64,000 bases of DNA from Streptomyces sedi. GTDB lineage: Bacteria > Actinomycetota > Actinomycetes > Streptomycetales > Streptomycetaceae. Below are positions 60,727 to 64,000 of the stretch, one piece after another. The notes beneath the pieces are model-generated. The model made no database searches and had not been told where the DNA came from. It saw only the letters and a program-made list of their open reading frames with translations. Where the stretch lies: positions 186,001 to 250,000 of the forward strand of contig NZ_VDGT01000005.1 in assembly GCF_006335015.1 (NCBI RefSeq), in the 5' to 3' direction. A program made the position numbers and the translations under genes. Numbering within the stretch: the first letter of the stretch is position 1; every line of letters begins with the position of its first letter.

Positions 60727-63417
60727 TCAGTAGGCGGGCAGCCGGCGCGGCCCCAGGTCGGGGCGGGGCGGCGGCGGACCGACCCGCACGGTGGCCGAGA
60801 GCACGGCCACGCCGCGCTCGGCGACGACGACCGGGTCCAACTCGACGGCGCTGACCTGCGGGTGATCATCGACAAGTCGACCCAGCCGGCCGAGCAGCTC
60901 CTCCAGCGCCCCGGTGTCGACCGGTGGGGAGCCACGCCAGCCGAAGAGGATGGGGGCCGCCCTGATCGCGCGGACCAGGCCGGCGACATCCCGGTCGGTG
61001 ACGGGGAGCGACCGGTGGGCGATGTCGCCGAGCAGCTCGGAGGCGGGCCCCGCGAGGCCGAACGAGAGCACCGCGCCGAGCGTCGGGTCCACGGTGGCGC
61101 CGACGACGGTGTCCACGCCCCTGGGCGCCATTCGCTGGACGCTCGGACGACTGTGCGACGGATCGCCCAGGCGTTCGGTCAACTCGGCGTAGGCGCGGCG
61201 GAGTTCGGCCTCGGTGGCCAGGTCGAGCCGGACGGTGCCCGGCGCCGCGCTGTGGCGCGGCCTGGGCGCGGCGGCCCGCAGCGCCACCGGGTAGCCCAGC
61301 TCCTCCGCCGCCGCCACGGCGTCGGCGGCGGTGGGCGCCGGACGGCCGGGGACCAGGGCGATGCCGTAGGTGGCCAGGAGCGCGGCGGTGGCCTCGGGCG
61401 GCAGCCGCCGTTCGCCGGCCGCCCGGGCGCCGTCGGCCTCGGCGAGGAGGCGGGCGGCGGCCGGCCGGTCCAGGTCCTGGAACTCGAAGGCCCGGCCGGC
61501 CCTGGCCGCGCCGGCCAGCCACTCGGCGTGCCGCACGGCCTGCGCCAGGGCGCGGGCCGCGCGCTCGGCCGACGGGTAGGTGGGGATGCCCCTGGCGCCG
61601 ATCGCGCCGGCCAGCTCGTCCAGCGCGAGCTGGGCGACCACCACCGGCTTGTCGCCGCGCGCCCGGGCGCTGGCGGCGCGCAGCGCGGTCGCCAGGTCGT
61701 CGGCGCCGAGGGTACCGGCGACGGTCGGCGCGAGCGCGACCAGCACCGCGTCGGCGCCGGGGTCGGCGAGGGCGGCGGCGACCGCCGCGCCGAACCCGGC
61801 GGCGTCCGCCGCGTCGCCCGGGCCGGTCAGCGGCAGCGGGCGGAGCCGCTGGGCGCGGCAGGCGTCGTGCGCGCTGAGGCCGACGGCCTGGGCGTTGCCC
61901 ACCACGGCGACCCGGGGGCCGCCCGGCAGCGGCTGCTGCGCCAACAGCAGCCCGATGTCGACGAGTTCGACGGCGGTGTCCGCCTCGATCACCCCGGCCT
62001 GGCGCAGCAGCGCCGAGACGGTCTCCTCGGGCGCCTGGCTGGCCGGCACGATGTGGCCGAGCGGCGGCGCGCCGCCGCTGTGCCGGCCGCCGCGCACCAC
62101 CACCACGGGCTTGCCGGCCCGCGCGGTGCGGCGGGCGAGACGGGTGAACTTGCGCGGGTTGCCGACGGACTCCAGATAGAGCAGCGCGACCCGGGTGCGC
62201 TCGTCGTCCTGCCAGAACTGGAGCACGTCGTTGCCCGAGACGTCCGCCCGGTTGCCGGCGGAGACGAAGGTGGACAGGCCGCCGCCGCGCGACTCCAGCT
62301 CGTCGAGGACGGCGATGCCCATCGGGGCCGACTGGGTGAACAGCCCGATCCGCCCCGCGGCCGGGAGCCGGGGCGCGTGGCTGGCGTTCAGCCGTGTCCC
62401 CGGCGCCGTGTTGATGACGCCGAACGCGTTGGGGCCGACGATCCGCATCCCGCGCGCCCTGGCCTGGCGCACCAGGGCGCGCTGCGCTGCCCGGGTGTGG
62501 CCGGCGGCCATCACCACCAGCCCCTGGACGCCGCGCTCGGCGCAGTCCTCCAGCGCGCCGGCCACCTCGGCGGCCGGCACCGCCAGCACGGCGAGGTCCA
62601 CGGCGGTCGGGATCTCCCGCACCGAACGGAAGGCCGGCGCCCCGCCCAACATCCGGGTATCCGGCGGCAGCTCGCGGTTGACGGCGTAGAGCGCGCCGGT
62701 GAAGCCGCCGGAGAGCAGCCCGGCCAGCACGGTGCGTCCGGCGCCCCCGGGCCGGCGCCCGGCACCGACCACGGCGACGCTGCCGGGGGTCAGCAGCCGA
62801 TGCACCGAGCGGGCCTCGGCCCGCTGCTCGCGGGCGCGCATGACGGCCAGCGACTCGGCGGTCGGCGCCAGGTCGAGGGTGAGCCGGACGGCCCCGTCGG
62901 CGAAGCTGCGCCGCTGGGAGTAGCCGGCGTCGGTGAAGACCTTGATCATCTTGCGGTTGGCGGGCAGCACCTCGGCCTCGAAGCGCCGCACCCCGCGCTC
63001 CCTGGCCACGGCCGCGATGTGCTCCAGCAGCGTGGAGGCCAGGCCGCGCCCCTGGTGGGCGTCCTCGACCAGGAAGGCGACCTCGGCGAGGTCGGCCGGC
63101 GGCGAGGCGGCGCGGCCCCGCCGGTCGATCCGGTCGTAGCGGACGGTGGCCAGGAACTCGTCCCCGACCGTGGCCGCCAGACCGACCCGGTCCACGTAGT
63201 CGTGGTGGGTGAAGCGGTGCACGTCCCGGTCGGACAGGCGCGGGTAGGGCGCGAAGAAGCGGTAGAACTTCGACTCGTCGGAGACCCGCTCGTAGAAGCT
63301 CACCAGGCGGTCGGCGTCGTCCGGCGTGATGGGCCTGATGTGCGCGGTTCCGCCGTCCCGCAGCACCACGTCGGCCTCCCACTGGGTGGGGTAGGCGGGT
63401 TGGGCGGTTGCCTCCAT
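60727..63417 (-). CDS. patA: PatA-type protein acetyltransferase (GNAT plus acyl-CoA synthetase-like)
   Basis: An 896-residue bifunctional protein. The N-terminal GNAT domain (about 18-190) contains HIRPITPDDADRLVSFYERVS, FLVEDAHQGRGLASTLLEHIA (acetyl-CoA loop) and DAGYSQRRSF. The remainder is the NDP-forming acyl-CoA synthetase-like part: a CoA-binding domain (LLTPGSVAVVGAGRRPGGAGRTVL), the succinyl-CoA ligase-like middle and a C-terminal ATP-grasp region. Streptomyces lividans PatA has this N-terminal-GNAT order and controls acetoacetyl-CoA synthetase by lysine acetylation (from memory). Divergent from ptsH. Confidence 0.88.
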   Translation of the reverse strand: MEATAQPAYPTQWEADVVLRDGGTAHIRPITPDDADRLVSFYERVSDESKFYRFFAPYPRLSDRDVHRFTHHDYVDRVGLAATVGDEFLATVRYDRIDRRGRAASPPADLAEVAFLVEDAHQGRGLASTLLEHIAAVARERGVRRFEAEVLPANRKMIKVFTDAGYSQRRSFADGAVRLTLDLAPTAESLAVMRAREQRAEARSVHRLLTPGSVAVVGAGRRPGGAGRTVLAGLLSGGFTGALYAVNRELPPDTRMLGGAPAFRSVREIPTAVDLAVLAVPAAEVAGALEDCAERGVQGLVVMAAGHTRAAQRALVRQARARGMRIVGPNAFGVINTAPGTRLNASHAPRLPAAGRIGLFTQSAPMGIAVLDELESRGGGLSTFVSAGNRADVSGNDVLQFWQDDERTRVALLYLESVGNPRKFTRLARRTARAGKPVVVVRGGRHSGGAPPLGHIVPASQAPEETVSALLRQAGVIEADTAVELVDIGLLLAQQPLPGGPRVAVVGNAQAVGLSAHDACRAQRLRPLPLTGPGDAADAAGFGAAVAAALADPGADAVLVALAPTVAGTLGADDLATALRAASARARGDKPVVVAQLALDELAGAIGARGIPTYPSAERAARALAQAVRHAEWLAGAARAGRAFEFQDLDRPAAARLLAEADGARAAGERRLPPEATAALLATYGIALVPGRPAPTAADAVAAAEELGYPVALRAAAPRPRHSAAPGTVRLDLATEAELRRAYAELTERLGDPSHSRPSVQRMAPRGVDTVVGATVDPTLGAVLSFGLAGPASELLGDIAHRSLPVTDRDVAGLVRAIRAAPILFGWRGSPPVDTGALEELLGRLGRLVDDHPQVSAVELDPVVVAERGVAVLSATVRVGPPPPRPDLGPRRLPAY

Positions 63418-63521
63418 GGCTTCAGCGTACGGTTGGCATGGTCGCAGCGGGCGGCTCGGGACCCGACCCGCGACCGTTGGTCACCGAAGCCCGAGGAAGC
63501 CCGTGCCACGGAAGGACACAC

Positions 63522-63821
63522 ATGGTTGAGCGCCGCGTCACCATCGGTTGGCCCGAGGGGTTGCACGCCCGTCCCGCCTCGATCTTCGTGCGGGCCGCGA
63601 CGGCCACCGGAGTGCCGGTGACCGTCGCGCGGGCGGACGGGACCCCGGTGAACGCCGCCTCCATGCTCGCCGTGCTCAGCCTGGGCGCCCAGGGCGGCGA
63701 GGAGATCGTGCTGTCCTCCCCCGCCGACGCCCCGGAGGCCCTGCCGGCGGCCGAGGCCGCGTTGGAACGTCTGGCGAGGCTTGTTTCCGAGGGGCTCGAC
63801 GAGCTTCCCGAAACCGTCTGA
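63522..63821 (+). CDS. ptsH: HPr phosphocarrier protein
   Basis: A 99-residue phosphocarrier of the phosphotransferase system. The active-site His is in PEGLHARPASIFV; the regulatory region reads NAASMLAVLSLGAQGGEEI with the Ser typical of position 46. The length is close to the usual 85-95 residues. The ATG follows GGAAGGACACAC. Enzyme I is not in the window. Confidence 0.93.
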   Translation: MVERRVTIGWPEGLHARPASIFVRAATATGVPVTVARADGTPVNAASMLAVLSLGAQGGEEIVLSSPADAPEALPAAEAALERLARLVSEGLDELPETV

Positions 63822-63877
63822 GAGGAAACGCGTTCGCTGCCCGTGAATTGTCGGCGGGCGTCGCGAAAAGCGTCTCC

Positions 63878-63912
63878 GGGGAAACGCGCGTGCCGGGTCG
63901 CGCGCGTTTTCC
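63878..63912 (+). terminator. Terminator after ptsH
   Basis: GGAAACGCGCG pairs with CGCGCGTTTTCC (one-base bulge) with a 10-base loop, and the 3' arm has a T run. It is 57 bases after the ptsH stop. The rest of the window (63913-64000) holds nothing recognisable. Confidence 0.65.
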
Positions 63913-64000
63913 GAAAGGCGCCCGTTCCTGTGTAGCGCGCCGGTGTTAAATCTGACCGCGCACGGTGTTGACGGCAGGTTTCCCGCCGCTCACCACGACC

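Noticed and set aside
1..64000. tRNA/rRNA genes, CRISPR arrays, insertion sequences, phage integrase or attachment sites
   Set aside because: Looked for by eye on both strands; no cloverleaf, spaced repeat array, transposase or integrase sequence was found. A covariance-model search would be needed to exclude small RNA genes.

Overview
The window is very GC-rich actinobacterial DNA. Frequent GTG/TTG starts, long spurious antisense open frames, almost no TTA codons and the gene families present (SepH, CutRS, DUF3093, DUF3710, DUF4193, DUF5998, DUF3099, F420-type oxidoreductases, an AfsR-like regulator) point to a streptomycete or close relative. From memory, the right-hand half (about 41-64 kb) follows the order of the Streptomyces coelicolor core chromosome from cutRS to ptsH. 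The left-hand half is more accessory. No rRNA, tRNA, CRISPR array, insertion sequence, prophage or replication origin was recognised.

Layout. (1) 1-5900, minus strand: a tightly packed operon of FHA-winged-helix protein, Ser/Thr kinase, membrane-anchored J-like protein, GrpE-like protein and Hsp70; the Hsp70 gene runs off the window. I cannot match this set to a described system and regard it as the best candidate for a new one. (2) 6434-9482: small membrane proteins, an HxlR regulator, a methyltransferase and a PEP mutase-like enzyme. (3) 9596-14254: an Nramp-related transporter without the usual metal motif, arginine deiminase and ornithine carbamoyltransferase (with an ArgR-like site between them), an acetyltransferase and a DUF5708 protein. 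(4) 14490-16977: a plant-type ketol-acid reductoisomerase divergent from an IlvY-like LysR regulator, with a palindromic operator between them. (5) 17053-20886: small oxidoreductases, an alpha/beta hydrolase with a Cys nucleophile, homocysteine methyltransferase, and an intergenic block of tandem repeats.

(6) 20914-36662: a complete type VII (ESX) secretion locus on the minus strand. Five small or medium candidate substrates come first, then an 845-residue substrate candidate, then eccC-eccD-mycP-eccB-eccE and a 240-residue partner; the six machinery genes overlap or nearly touch. None of the small proteins has a canonical WXG motif. Upstream lies an AfsR-like NB-ARC/TPR regulator with the only in-frame TTA codon I found in the window, so it may depend on bldA and could control the ESX operon.

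(7) 39762-49914: a TRAM/Fe-S RNA methyltransferase, two TrkA-type RCK proteins, a DUF3159 membrane protein, an OB-fold protein, kdpDE (no kdpABC in the window), DUF6343, DUF3710, dut, DUF3093 and DUF4193. (8) 50223-63821: the CutRS two-component system, a 53-residue protein, an inositol-phosphatase family enzyme, ferrochelatase, the septation protein SepH, a rhodanese, a glyoxalase-fold protein, thymidine kinase, a phosphodiesterase-like protein, DUF5998, the PatA-type protein acetyltransferase and HPr. Several convergent genes end in strong perfect hairpins that overlap their stop codons.
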